Source: Candidatus Saccharimonadota bacterium (GTDB taxonomy: Bacteria > Patescibacteriota > Saccharimonadia > Saccharimonadales > Saccharimonadaceae). From it: a stretch of DNA of 49,077 nt. Of this stretch, positions 1 to 7,829 are shown one piece after another. The stretch covers positions 1 to 49,077 of the forward strand of contig JAQGHC010000002.1 in assembly GCA_028289015.1 (NCBI GenBank), read 5' to 3'. Below the pieces are notes generated by a model. The model saw only the letters and a program-made list of their open reading frames with translations. It did not search any database and was not told where the DNA came from. Both the position numbers and the translations under genes were made by a program. Every line of letters starts with the position of its first letter. Position 1 is the stretch's first letter.

Positions 1-218
1 TTATTGTCTTTATTCGTTACGCACCAACCAGTCACGTCAATGTCTTGATCACTGTTATTGTATACGACGACAAATTCCTGTGAAGACGGAGATTGTCCGC
101 TTCCGGCCCCAGCTTGAACATGCGATATAACCACGCCGTTCGTCGCGGCATCAGCATGCGCGCTAGAAAATAGCATTATAATTCCCACCGTGAGCAGATA
201 TTGAACGGATCGTTTCAC
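1..218 (-). CDS. Secreted lamin-tail-domain (LTD) protein, C-terminus beyond window
   Basis: Open reading frame running off the left edge; 72 residues are visible. It starts at a GTG (218) giving MKRSVQYLL..., a signal peptide with a hydrophobic core and an AHADAA-like cleavage site near residue 25. What follows (VVISHVQAG... then SSQEFVVVYNNSDQDIDVTGW) has the form of the N-terminal strands of a lamin-tail domain: S-x-x-EF(I/V)-x-(L/V)YN-x-(S/T), then V-(D/T)-(L/V)-(S/T)-GW. Bacterial LTD proteins are usually secreted or surface-attached and bind DNA, nucleases or carbohydrate modules. Partner domains cannot be seen here. The upstream region holds a good promoter (263-291). The LTD identification is by motif only. 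Confidence 0.6.
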   Translation of the reverse strand, partial: MKRSVQYLLTVGIIMLFSSAHADAATNGVVISHVQAGAGSGQSPSSQEFVVVYNNSDQDIDVTGWCVTNKDN

Positions 219-262
219 GACTTCCGCACTTTCTCTATTGCCTACAGTTTATCGTAGGGATA

Positions 263-291
263 GTTATAACAAACAATCGTTGTATATACAA
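263..291 (-). promoter_or_regulatory. Promoter of the LTD gene with a palindrome over the -35 box
   Basis: Reading the minus strand, TTGTAT (291-286) and TATAAC (268-263) are separated by exactly 17 bp. The -35 box is the left half of a perfect 12-bp palindrome TTGTATATACAA (280-291), which could be an operator. A second perfect palindrome, CTTAAGCTTAAG, lies at 319-330 just beyond the end of yebC. Confidence 0.5.
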
Positions 292-335
292 CAAAAATTT
301 AATAGAACGCTACTTTATCTTAAGCTTAAGCAGAA

Positions 336-1061
336 TTAATCAGCAAGTTCGACAGTAATATCGGCATTAGTATGAACATTCACGACGTCGTCCAGGTCGT
401 CGAGCGCATCCATAATCTTCATCACTTTTTTTGCTACTTCCGGATCATCAACAGCCACTTCAGACGCTGGTACATACTGAAGACCAGCTTCTTTTACCAT
501 TAGGCCAGCCTCAATTAACGAGGTGCGCACTTTTGCAAGTTCTTTTTGATCCGTATAAACGGTCATTTCGCCATCATCCTCAACCGCATCCTCAGCGCCA
601 GCATCAAGAATTGTCAGTAGCGCGTCTTCACCGGAAGCCGCAACAACAAGGACGCCCTTGCGATTAAACTGGAACATGACACTACCGGCATCGGCGACGC
701 GTCCACCATTTTTCGTTAGCGCATTGCGCACTTCAGGAAATGTACGGTTTTTATTGTCAGTTGCCGTTTCGATGATAATGCCAATTCCACCCGGACCGTA
801 TCCTTCGTAAGTCGCCTCCTCCATAACAGCAGCGTTCTTATCGCTAACTCGGTCAATGGCGCGTTGGATATTTGCATTTGGCATATTCGCCTGTTTTGCA
901 GTTTCAATAGCAAGTGCTAATGCAGAGTTCATCGTTGGATCAGCACCGCTACGTGCGGCTATGGCAATCTGATTACCAATCTTTGTAAAAACTGCACCAC
1001 GCTTGGCATCTTTAGCGCCTTTTTCACGCTTGATCGTTGACCACTTACTGTGTCCTGACAT
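336..1061 (-). CDS. yebC: YebC/PmpR family protein
   Basis: 241 residues, the normal family length. The start MSGHSKWSTIKREKGAKDA is the family signature (SGHSKW-x-x-I). The protein has the three-domain YebC fold: an N-terminal helical domain, then two alpha/beta domains including a P-N-x-N-I-x-R-A-I stretch (NMPNANIQRAID) and the EGYGPGG motif. YebC/TACO1 proteins are cytoplasmic. They were long annotated as transcriptional regulators, and recent work on the family supports a role in translation elongation at polyproline stretches. ATG at 1061 is preceded by GGAG about 9 bp upstream. It is monocistronic with its own promoter. Confidence 0.95.
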   Translation of the reverse strand: MSGHSKWSTIKREKGAKDAKRGAVFTKIGNQIAIAARSGADPTMNSALALAIETAKQANMPNANIQRAIDRVSDKNAAVMEEATYEGYGPGGIGIIIETATDNKNRTFPEVRNALTKNGGRVADAGSVMFQFNRKGVLVVAASGEDALLTILDAGAEDAVEDDGEMTVYTDQKELAKVRTSLIEAGLMVKEAGLQYVPASEVAVDDPEVAKKVMKIMDALDDLDDVVNVHTNADITVELAD

Positions 1062-1083
1062 ATAGGAATCTCCATTTATTAGA

Positions 1084-1104
1084 TAGGGTATTTCCCTAAT
1101 TATA
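1084..1104 (-). promoter_or_regulatory. yebC -10 box and 5' hairpin
   Basis: A consensus TATAAT (1104-1099 on the minus strand) is followed immediately by TAGGG-AAATA-CCCTA (1098-1084), a perfect 5-bp dyad. The dyad lies at the expected transcription start, so it is either an operator or a stem at the 5' end of the message. No good -35 box is seen. Confidence 0.45.
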
Positions 1105-1161
1105 ACAGATTAAACATCCCCACACTAACAGCACGACTACACGATTAATAAACACGTCATT

Positions 1162-2619
1162 CTATTCAATAATATTACTATCACGCAAATTATAGCCTGT
1201 TTTTCGACATACGTATAGGCACATTCCCACGATAGCGATATAGTAGCCTACTACCATTGCGGGATTAATGACAATTTCAGATTGTGACCATGGAAGTTTA
1301 GCGAGGTATATAGCGACACTCGTCATATACTGTAATAAAAAAGTAATTGGCATGCCTATTATATGTACCATAGAGGGCACAATTAGCGCGCCAATCCCAG
1401 TTATGAATGTTAACAGCATAGCCAGCGGTACAAGCGGAAGGATTAATAAATTTGCCACAATGGCGACGTTTGAAAACTGACCGAATGCCAGTACTAATAT
1501 CGGTAGTGTTACGATTTGAGCGGCAATCGTTTCAACAAGAATTTGACGGAGTAGTTTTGGCTTCTCATCACCAAACAGATACCGCTGAGCCAGTGGCGCA
1601 ACGATCATCACCCCGGCAAATGCAGCAAAGCTTAATTGCCATCCCAGATCATTCCATCCATAGCTTGGATTAACCAACAACGTTACAGCTGCTGCAAGCG
1701 GCAAGAGCACTAGTGGGTGAAATTTACGACCATAATACCACGCTAATAAACTGAGTCCAGCCACAAGGCCGGCACGCGACATACTAGGACTCATTCCCGT
1801 TATCGCAATAAACGCGATAATCATACTACTCGCGGCCAGCATCGACAAATACTTCGACACTTTAACGAACAAACGTCGCGCAAGGCGCACTAATATTGTC
1901 AAATTATATCCACTTGCAACAATAATATGCGTTAACCCTGCGATCTGAAGGGCCTCGCTTAAATCGGGCGGTAGCGCCCGTCGTTGACCAACGAGGTATC
2001 CGATCCCAAGACTTGCTTGCGGCTCAGGCACAGCGGTTCGCACGCTATCAGCAAAGGTATCGCGCACTTGTCGTGCGACGTCGCCAGGCTGCGGACGCTT
2101 CACTTGCACTATGGAGGCACGAAATATACTACCAACAAAACTACCGAATCCATCCGCCAATTTACCTCGCACTATCACTACATCTCCGCGTTTTATATCA
2201 GCATTCGTTGACGTACTAACCCATACATCTCCCGTCATGTTGTGATCGTTAATCCTTAAAACAGTTAGACGTAAAATAAGTTCGTTATCTTTGCTAATAT
2301 CAGCGTCTTCGCTAACTTTTCCAGTAATCGTCAATTGATGACCGATCAATTTTTTATACGGCGCTAATTGTTGCTGCGTACTATCACCGCGCCATAATCC
2401 AATCAAACAGCCAGCAATAAAAATGACTGGGAGTGCATAAATGCGATGTCTCCAAAAACTAATTCCTAATAATATCGCCGCTACAATCGGCCATGAGGCA
2501 GAACTAAACAAACCCGTTGGTAGATACGGCAATCCGATTACCCCACTAATAACACCCAGACATAACATAGCAACAAGCCATGACGTATGGAGATTAGTTC
2601 GCAGTCGCCAGAAATTCAT
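1162..2619 (-). CDS. comEC: ComEC/Rec2-family DNA uptake channel, without metallo-beta-lactamase domain
   Basis: Polytopic inner-membrane protein of 485 residues from the ATG at 2619; an upstream in-frame TTG at 2670 has no better ribosome site. Order: two N-terminal membrane helices, a DUF4131/OB-like extracytoplasmic domain (about residues 95-185, with GKVSEDADIS), then the ComEC competence domain with about eight helices. It carries the family signature around residues 230-240 (THIIVASGYNL, matching HxxxxSGxxx). Natural transformation proteins import single-stranded DNA through this channel. The C-terminal metallo-beta-lactamase-like nuclease domain of long ComEC proteins is absent. A prepilin gene lies upstream, fitting a type IV pilus DNA-uptake system, which is known in Saccharibacteria. 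Confidence 0.88.
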   Translation of the reverse strand: MNFWRLRTNLHTSWLVAMLCLGVISGVIGLPYLPTGLFSSASWPIVAAILLGISFWRHRIYALPVIFIAGCLIGLWRGDSTQQQLAPYKKLIGHQLTITGKVSEDADISKDNELILRLTVLRINDHNMTGDVWVSTSTNADIKRGDVVIVRGKLADGFGSFVGSIFRASIVQVKRPQPGDVARQVRDTFADSVRTAVPEPQASLGIGYLVGQRRALPPDLSEALQIAGLTHIIVASGYNLTILVRLARRLFVKVSKYLSMLAASSMIIAFIAITGMSPSMSRAGLVAGLSLLAWYYGRKFHPLVLLPLAAAVTLLVNPSYGWNDLGWQLSFAAFAGVMIVAPLAQRYLFGDEKPKLLRQILVETIAAQIVTLPILVLAFGQFSNVAIVANLLILPLVPLAMLLTFITGIGALIVPSMVHIIGMPITFLLQYMTSVAIYLAKLPWSQSEIVINPAMVVGYYIAIVGMCLYVCRKTGYNLRDSNIIE

Positions 2620-2828
2620 TTCGTCAGTATGACATATAATTTTTTCAAATAGAAAAGAGGCCAAACTCAACTACGCAAGACGTAGCTAGGTGAATATCTC
2701 ACACCTCTTCAATAACCGTCCCCTTACGATCTTGGCAACGTATCACACTTCCACCTGAAATTTCATGAATGATCCGGCGATTGTTAAATTAGAACAACGC
2801 ACTCAATTGATGACGGCTGAAAAGTAAC

Positions 2829-3332
2829 TTATGGTAGCGTTACGGCGCACTGCGTCACGACGCTACCTTCGGTAACACCTGATGAGCCGCTGATGACACA
2901 CGGCTGATTTACACCCGCTAAATAATACACGATGCGGGCGGGAGCGGCCCTATACACGGCACCTGCACGGATATTATTAGTAATACCAATAGACATCATG
3001 CTGGTCGCGAGTGTAGGCTTAGTAGACATAAAACTCGCCAAGCTAGCATCAAGCGTCGCATTCACAGAAAAAGTTCCGCTATCGCCCTGCCAGCACTGAT
3101 TACCCGGGTAGTTTGCGCCTAGACAGCCATCCTGTGTTGGGTATGAAGAATTGACAGCCTCATAACTCCGTAAGGCTTTGTAATACGCTTGCGTACCAGC
3201 AATAACCTGGGTATTCCGCGAGCGTTGTTGAATTCCATTATAAGCAACGATCGTAATCGCCGCCAAGACACCTATGACGACAATGACAATAAGCAGCTCA
3301 ACAATCGTAAATCCTTTTTGATTTTTATTCAT
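2829..3332 (-). CDS. Type IV prepilin-like protein
   Basis: 167 residues from ATG 3332, chosen because MNKNQKG|FTIVELLIVIVVIGVLAA is a perfect class III prepilin leader: a short basic leader, cleavage after Gly7, N-methylated Phe8, and Glu at mature position 5. An AGAG ribosome site lies about 6 bp upstream. A longer in-frame start at 3431 would run into the terminator of the tRNA gene and is rejected. After the 20-residue hydrophobic helix comes an alpha-spine (AYNGIQQRSRNTQ) and a globular domain with two Cys pairs (C-x9-C, and a C-terminal pair about 17 apart) that probably form disulfides. It is probably a major or minor pilin used for attachment, motility or DNA uptake with ComEC. Confidence 0.88.
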   Translation of the reverse strand: MNKNQKGFTIVELLIVIVVIGVLAAITIVAYNGIQQRSRNTQVIAGTQAYYKALRSYEAVNSSYPTQDGCLGANYPGNQCWQGDSGTFSVNATLDASLASFMSTKPTLATSMMSIGITNNIRAGAVYRAAPARIVYYLAGVNQPCVISGSSGVTEGSVVTQCAVTLP

Positions 3333-3430
3333 ATTTTCTCTTTTATTTGATGGCACGTTCAGTGTATTTAGTATAACATAAGCGTAATTGTTCTCTTGAA
3401 ATAGACAATTAGAATAAATGCGTTTTCCCA

Positions 3431-3466
3431 TAAAAAAACATCCCCGGTAGCGATAAAAGGGATGTT
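3431..3466 (-). terminator. Intrinsic terminator of tRNA-Lys
   Basis: On the minus strand AACATCCC, a 14-nt loop, GGGATGTT, then a run of seven T (3438-3432). It lies 5 nt after the encoded CCA end of tRNA-Lys. Confidence 0.8.
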
Positions 3467-3470
3467 CTTT

Positions 3471-3547
3471 TGGTGAAGCCGCTGAGACTTGAACTCAGGA
3501 CACCCTGCTTAAAAGGCAGGTGCTCTAACCAGCTGAGCTACGGCTCC
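3471..3547 (-). tRNA. tRNA-Lys (anticodon TTT)
   Basis: 77 nt with CCA encoded. The acceptor GGAGCCG pairs with CGGCTTC (one G-T). D arm is GCTC...GAGC, anticodon stem CCTGC/GCAGG with loop CTTTTAA (anticodon TTT), and T arm is a 5-bp stem closing GTTCAAG-type sequence. Followed by an intrinsic terminator. Confidence 0.95.
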
Positions 3548-3610
3548 ATATTTTTAATTACTTCACCGTAATTCATCAGTCTAATTCGCTCTAACTATCA
3601 ACTGTTTTAT

Positions 3611-3680
3611 CAGCTGGCTAGAGTTGCTTATTTTCTACCGGTAATCAAGATTACATGGGCAGCTGAGCTACGGATCCATA
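3611..3680. repeat. Scattered tRNA-Lys fragments
   Basis: 3661-3680 repeats 3531-3550 (the 5' end of tRNA-Lys and its flank) with one mismatch in 20 bases, in the same orientation and exactly 130 bp away. 3611-3623 (CAGCTGGCTAGAG) matches the D arm of the same tRNA with one mismatch, but in inverted orientation. Neither fragment can fold as a tRNA. They are probably remnants of tRNA duplication or of integration and excision at the tRNA gene. Confidence 0.6.
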
Positions 3681-3753
3681 CATTGTAAATTCGCACGAAC
3701 GAATAATGCTTCACAAGTGCTCTATAAAAAATAGCATTTTTAGGGGTAGTTTG

Positions 3754-4239
3754 TCAATGTTTGGTGGGAATTTTGGGGATTTTCGTAAACGCAAGATCAA
3801 TCGTAGCAGCTATTAAACAGATGGTTATAATCGCATCGCGGTATTGGACCATGAACATATACAGCTGGTCGCCAGGATTTTCTACGACAAGCGCTGCGCC
3901 GATCGGCGTCAGAAGTAGCGATACCGCAAGCAGTGCGAATAACAGTGCGCCCAATATGCGTCGTATCGTTGATTTATTTTGCTGGCCACTTGATAGTAGT
4001 AACATTGCTGGCAAGAGAGTTAATGTGACCGAAACAACGGTTTCAAGTGGTGGCTGAACTAACACAAGGCCCGCCTGCGCAATTAGCGGAGTCAGATCAC
4101 TCACCCATAGCGATGAGATCATCGCACCGGACACAAGCGCCAACCCGCGTATACCAAATCGTCGGTTACTAATATATGCGATAACGAACAGAACACTGAT
4201 TATTACAAGAAAAGCTACTATAAAGGTCATTGTTTCCAT
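3754..4239 (-). CDS. Small polytopic membrane protein, unknown function
   Basis: 161 residues with about five hydrophobic segments (near residues 4-23, 31-47, 68-85, 94-114, 133-152). A short basic loop (SNRRFGIRG) follows helix 1 and a polar loop (SSGQQNKSTIRR) follows helix 3. I do not recognise a family; the N-terminus is loosely CvpA-like in style, but this is not strong enough to name it. Its start overlaps the end of the DUF192 gene by 13 bp, so the two are almost certainly co-transcribed and translationally coupled. Confidence 0.6.
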   Translation of the reverse strand: METMTFIVAFLVIISVLFVIAYISNRRFGIRGLALVSGAMISSLWVSDLTPLIAQAGLVLVQPPLETVVSVTLTLLPAMLLLSSGQQNKSTIRRILGALLFALLAVSLLLTPIGAALVVENPGDQLYMFMVQYRDAIITICLIAATIDLAFTKIPKIPTKH

Positions 4240-4712
4240 CCCTCTACGTTCAAATCTTCAAAAAATGCCGTGCTGCCGATTCGAATCGTCTTCTGATCAA
4301 CCGTTCCGCCCGCCAGTTCAACAACATACCGCGCCAATACTTTTGAGCTGAATACCGTGTCTGGCTGACTTTCGGATGATGCATTTTTAACGATATGCAC
4401 CACTTTTCTGTCTTTATTCAACCAGATAAGATCAAACTCCGCTGTGCGGTTTTTTGTATCCATAATCCAAAACTTATCAGCGTCGTACATATGCAATATC
4501 GCCTTATCCGGCGGTAATTCTGCGACATCTCGATACGCAATTTTTTCACCAACGCGCTGATTTAATGCGCGCAATTTATACACACCATCACCAAGCCGCA
4601 ATGTTGCCTGCGTCTGTAATTGCGGGATAACAACTGAAGCCGCCGCCGCACTAACGACGACAAGTAATACGCCAATAAAGATCCATGACAATCGGTCTTT
4701 TTTGAGGCTCAT
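4227..4712 (-). CDS. Membrane-anchored DUF192 protein
   Basis: 161 residues from ATG 4712; an upstream GTG at 4751 sits inside a probable TATACT promoter box. One N-terminal anchor helix (about residues 8-30) is followed by an extracytoplasmic DUF192 domain: the FWIMDTKNRTAEFDLIWL stretch corresponds to the family's fW-M-x-x-t...plDiiwl motif, and RYVVELAGG to the YVLElpaG motif. DUF192 proteins are small secreted or anchored beta-domains of unknown biochemical role, common in archaea and CPR bacteria. It overlaps the following membrane-protein gene by 13 bp. Assignment is from motifs. Confidence 0.75.
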   Translation of the reverse strand: MSLKKDRLSWIFIGVLLVVVSAAAASVVIPQLQTQATLRLGDGVYKLRALNQRVGEKIAYRDVAELPPDKAILHMYDADKFWIMDTKNRTAEFDLIWLNKDRKVVHIVKNASSESQPDTVFSSKVLARYVVELAGGTVDQKTIRIGSTAFFEDLNVEGWKQ

Positions 4713-4775
4713 AACTGGCTGCCCTGCTGTACCATAAGCATAGTATAGCACTGTTAACGATGAATTTAACTGGTA

Positions 4776-5687
4776 CTAAGCGCCGACTTTGTCTTTTTTA
4801 TTGCGACGCTTAGCGTTCATTTCAACGTACTCGATAATCGAGCCCGCAACATCGCGACCAGTTACTTTTTCGATACCAAATCCAGGACTGGCATTTACCT
4901 CAAGGATTAACGGTCCGCGATCACTACGCATCATATCTACACCAGCGATATTTAAGCCCATAGCCTTGGCTGCCTTAATGGCCATTTTACGCTCTTCTTC
5001 GGTTAATTTAATGACTGTACCTTCGCCGCCTTTATGAAGGTTAGAGCGAAAATCATCATCAAGACTTTGTCGCTTCATACTCGCAACAACGCGGCTGCCG
5101 ACGACAAATGCACGAATGTCAGTACCAGCAGATTCTTTGACGAACTCTTGCAAAAGAATATTCGTACCGTCATCGTTTGTCAGGTAAAACGCCTGCAAAA
5201 CAGATTTCGCCGCTTTCTTTGTTTCAGCCAGAACTACACCATTACCATGCGTACCACGCGCCAATTTGATGATTACCGGCATACCACCAAGTTGTTCAAG
5301 AAGATCATCGATGTCTGTCGTATTGCGTGACACGACCGTTTTCGGAATACCAATTCCTGCCTTTGCCATTAACTGCATGCTGCGTAATTTGTCACGCGAA
5401 CGGCTAATCGCAATCGAACTCGAAGTACTGTACACACCTTGCATCTCTAGCTGACGCAAGATGGCGGTGCCATACTTTGTCATATTAGAGGCGATACGTG
5501 GAATGATTGCGTCAAATCTCGTCAGGTCCTCGCCTTTGTAGCTGACGGTTGGATTGTTTTGTTCGATAGATGCGTAGCAGTCGCGATATTTTATAATCTT
5601 GACCGTGTGACCACGTCTAAGAGCCTCTTCTTTAAGGCGTTTCGTAGAGTAATTTCCTGGACCGTTCGATAAAATTGCGATATTCAT
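4776..5687 (-). CDS. rimK: RimK-type ATP-grasp ligase (alpha-L-glutamate ligase family)
   Basis: 303 residues, the usual RimK length. An N-terminal pre-ATP-grasp domain (1-95) begins MNIAILSNGPGNYSTKRL. The ATP-grasp domain follows, with the family stretches MPVIIKLARGTHGNGV (ATP-binding lysine and glycine loop, about 136-151), LLQEFVKESAGTDIRAFVVG, the arginine/asparagine patch SMKRQSLDDDFRSNLHKGG, and the Mg-binding ILEVNASPG (261-269). RimK adds glutamates to the C-terminus of ribosomal protein S6 in E. coli; relatives modify F420, lysine-biosynthesis carriers or peptides. ATG 5687 overlaps the stop of the upstream fusion gene by 1 bp, so the two proteins are probably made together. The substrate here is unknown. 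Confidence 0.9.
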   Translation of the reverse strand: MNIAILSNGPGNYSTKRLKEEALRRGHTVKIIKYRDCYASIEQNNPTVSYKGEDLTRFDAIIPRIASNMTKYGTAILRQLEMQGVYSTSSSIAISRSRDKLRSMQLMAKAGIGIPKTVVSRNTTDIDDLLEQLGGMPVIIKLARGTHGNGVVLAETKKAAKSVLQAFYLTNDDGTNILLQEFVKESAGTDIRAFVVGSRVVASMKRQSLDDDFRSNLHKGGEGTVIKLTEEERKMAIKAAKAMGLNIAGVDMMRSDRGPLILEVNASPGFGIEKVTGRDVAGSIIEYVEMNAKRRNKKDKVGA

Positions 5688-7036
5688 TATTTGTTCTGCC
5701 CTTCTTTGGCAAGTAGTTTTGCTACGGCCTTTGCTTTTTTTGCTATATTCACACCACTCGTAATTTCAGGATTATAGTTAGCTTCCAAGACGTACCATTT
5801 TTTCGTCCCCTTATCTTGAATGAGATCGACACCGGCAACCGTTCGATCGAGCGCGAGCGCTGCCTTGCGTGCGAGTGCAATGACGTCAGCACTATACTCG
5901 GATGATTTTAGCTCGCGAGCGTTTGATGAGCCGTGCGGCTTATTAAGATGGTCCTTGAGCGGGTCGCTATGTGAAGATTGGGATCGTTCGACAACATGCA
6001 CTACATCATCCCCCATAATTAGGACACGAGTAAATCCAACGCTATCAATAAATTTTTGAGCGATAATTGTTTTCTTGCCATCCAAACGAGTAGCCGCATC
6101 ATCAAAAGTACTTTGATCGACAATGAGGTAATTATCTTTCCCCCTATCGCCAAATGCATCTTTTAGTACGAACTTCGACTCACCAAGGCAGCTTACTATT
6201 TCATCGTAGGTCACTCCGCCTAGTCCACTGGAGTACACTTTCATAGCAGGCACAGGAATCCCCGATGTGGCTAGAATAAAATATTCACTTAATTTTGATC
6301 TTGATATGAAATGCGCTACGTTCTTATCGATAAAATTCACATGCCGATATTGCAGATAACGCGCTGCTGCGCCAGCATGTTCGGGATATAACGTATGCGC
6401 CTTGAAGTAGACTGTTTGCGCACTAGCGAGATCTGACCCATCGGGGAGTAAGATGCGCGCTTCACCTTCAGCATTAATGCGATAGTCAAGCAAACGATAC
6501 TTCACTGTTTCGACGTTCAATGCACCAAGCTCGGCAACGGTTGCAAAAAAATCCCTGGTCGGCTGATCAACCCGTGAAGTTAATACGACTACTTTACCGC
6601 TCACTTCTTCGCCACTGGCGTCATGCATGATATTGTGCCGAGCGACATCAACAAGGTAACGGTCTTTAAGGAAACGCTTGCCAAGCAAGATTGGAAAACG
6701 ACTACGCGAACGATCAGCCAACGTAAATGACAACCTGTATGACTTACGGGCGATTTTCATCCGTAGTTTGATCCTATAGCGGTATTCTTTGTGGCCAAAC
6801 GAGTTTTTAACACTTACGACGCGGTAGTCATCAGTTGTAATTACTATGCCTGTGTAAAAAGCTGATTGCGGAGAAAACAGTACGTAAGATAACGTTCCGT
6901 CCTTCTCTTCGATAGACGATGCCCAGATAGCAGACCCATCCGCACCAGTGTCAATTTTTGCAGGCAACGGGTCATCTGTTACTTCAGGAAGATAAATATA
7001 TTCGGTGGTGCCAATTAAATTATGTTTCATCATCAT
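5687..7036 (-). CDS. RimB-like aspartic protease domain fused to an ATP-grasp domain
   Basis: 449 residues from ATG 7036, the first of three consecutive ATG codons. Residues 1 to about 140 match the retropepsin-like 'ATP-dependent zinc protease'/RimB family (PF05618 type): PLPAKIDTGADGSAIWA contains the catalytic DTGA, and FPILLGKRFL is the typical C-terminal strand. A linker domain (about 145-245) follows, then a second ATP-grasp domain: SKFVLKDAFGDRGKDNYLI (ATP loop), IIAQKFIDSVGFTRVLI, and the metal motif WYVLEANYNPEI. The N- and C-terminal halves are normally separate proteins encoded next to each other in rim loci. The -10 box ends 5 bp before this ATG, suggesting leaderless translation. 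It overlaps rimK by 1 bp. The fused protein may trim and extend the same peptide tail (inference). Confidence 0.85.
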   Translation of the reverse strand: MMMKHNLIGTTEYIYLPEVTDDPLPAKIDTGADGSAIWASSIEEKDGTLSYVLFSPQSAFYTGIVITTDDYRVVSVKNSFGHKEYRYRIKLRMKIARKSYRLSFTLADRSRSRFPILLGKRFLKDRYLVDVARHNIMHDASGEEVSGKVVVLTSRVDQPTRDFFATVAELGALNVETVKYRLLDYRINAEGEARILLPDGSDLASAQTVYFKAHTLYPEHAGAAARYLQYRHVNFIDKNVAHFISRSKLSEYFILATSGIPVPAMKVYSSGLGGVTYDEIVSCLGESKFVLKDAFGDRGKDNYLIVDQSTFDDAATRLDGKKTIIAQKFIDSVGFTRVLIMGDDVVHVVERSQSSHSDPLKDHLNKPHGSSNARELKSSEYSADVIALARKAALALDRTVAGVDLIQDKGTKKWYVLEANYNPEITSGVNIAKKAKAVAKLLAKEGQNK

Positions 7037-7041
7037 TACCA

Positions 7042-7047
7042 ATTATA
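7042..7047 (-). promoter_or_regulatory. -10 box immediately before the rimB-like/rimK operon
   Basis: TATAAT on the minus strand ends 5 bp before the first ATG of the fusion gene. Transcription would start at or within the ATG triplets (7036/7033), leaving no room for a ribosome site. No clear -35 box. Confidence 0.5.
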
Positions 7048-7628
7048 CTATGCCTTTCTCGCCTGAAGAATGTTTGTAATATTTTCAAATTCAGCCGGAT
7101 TAGTGTGATGATATTTGCCAATCATTGCATTGTCAATTGCTTGTTCAATGTTGTCAACATTTTGAGTTATGTAGTCTGCATTTTTACGCAAACCCTCATA
7201 GCAGACTTTTAGCTTTGTATAAATCACTGCGCGCATCCAGAAAGCAGTGCCACTTCCCACTCGCCCGATGTATGAGCGGTGTGTAAATTTCTCGCAGCTT
7301 CCACTAGCATAATCTTTTTCAGGCGGAGCTCATGGTAGGCGGCGTATATTTCAGGCTCTTCGTGGTTTGCAGATGACTCGTTTTTTGCAGCCTCTAACTC
7401 TAACACAGCTTCATATACCTGTGTTTTTTTCTCTGTTAGTTTTTGATCATCAATAAGTCCGTCAAGTTTTGGATAGTCGTAACAAGACGTATATTCTCGT
7501 TCCTCTAAAAAGGCAGCCTTTTTTGTAGCACACTCAGTGTCTACACCTTCGAAACGTGTATAGTCAGTAAAATTGCTATTTGTATTCTCATGATAGCCTT
7601 TGATTTGCTCGACGCGCGTTTCAGTCAT
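7048..7628 (-). pseudogene. Helical protein of unknown function, split by a frameshift
   Basis: Two frames read as one protein. From ATG 7628 (AAGGT ribosome site) the first frame encodes 134 residues, mostly helical and rich in Glu and Lys, ending out of frame at SGEWEVALLSGCAQ. The second frame overlaps it from 7260 (only a GTG start) and continues with 70 helical residues (AVIYTKLKVCYEGL... to ILQARKA). A single -1 shift around 7225-7255 would join them into a protein of about 190 residues. No classic slippery heptamer is visible at the junction. Alternatives are a base error or two overlapping genes. No family recognised. Confidence 0.55.
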
Positions 7629-7652
7629 AATTTTACCTTATTAGTTTTATAT

Positions 7653-7681
7653 AATTTAGCATAGATTGACGGTTTTGTCAA
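7653..7681 (-). promoter_or_regulatory. Promoter of the split helical gene, with operator-like dyad
   Basis: TTGACA (7681-7676) and TAAATT (7658-7653) are 17 bp apart on the minus strand. A perfect dyad ATTGAC-GGTTTT-GTCAAT (7665-7682) covers the -35 box and could bind a repressor. Confidence 0.5.
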
Positions 7682-7704
7682 TTAGCTTACGTTCGTATTT
7701 ACCG

Positions 7705-7733
7705 TTGCATCATCGCACAATTTTTTGTATAAT
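7705..7733 (+). promoter_or_regulatory. Promoter of the CphA-like ATP-grasp gene
   Basis: TTGCAT (7705-7710), 17-bp spacer, TATAAT (7728-7733). Transcription would start near 7740, giving a 5' leader of about 90 nt before the ATG at 7830. The leader ends in a strong ribosome site (AGAGGAAAG). Confidence 0.65.
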
Positions 7734-7829
7734 AACACTAATATAGTATATGTACACCTCTTATAAATTCTTGTTATTTGCCTCCGCAGCCTAGAATGCA
7801 TTATTTCAGGGTGTAGAGAGGAAAGATTA

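Noticed and set aside
431-667. Plus-strand frame opposite yebC
   Set aside because: Shadow of the yebC coding strand; low-complexity Gln/His composition, no ribosome site.
7225-7260. Programmed -1 frameshift site
   Set aside because: No slippery heptamer or clear downstream structure was found at the junction; simple damage or base error is at least as likely.
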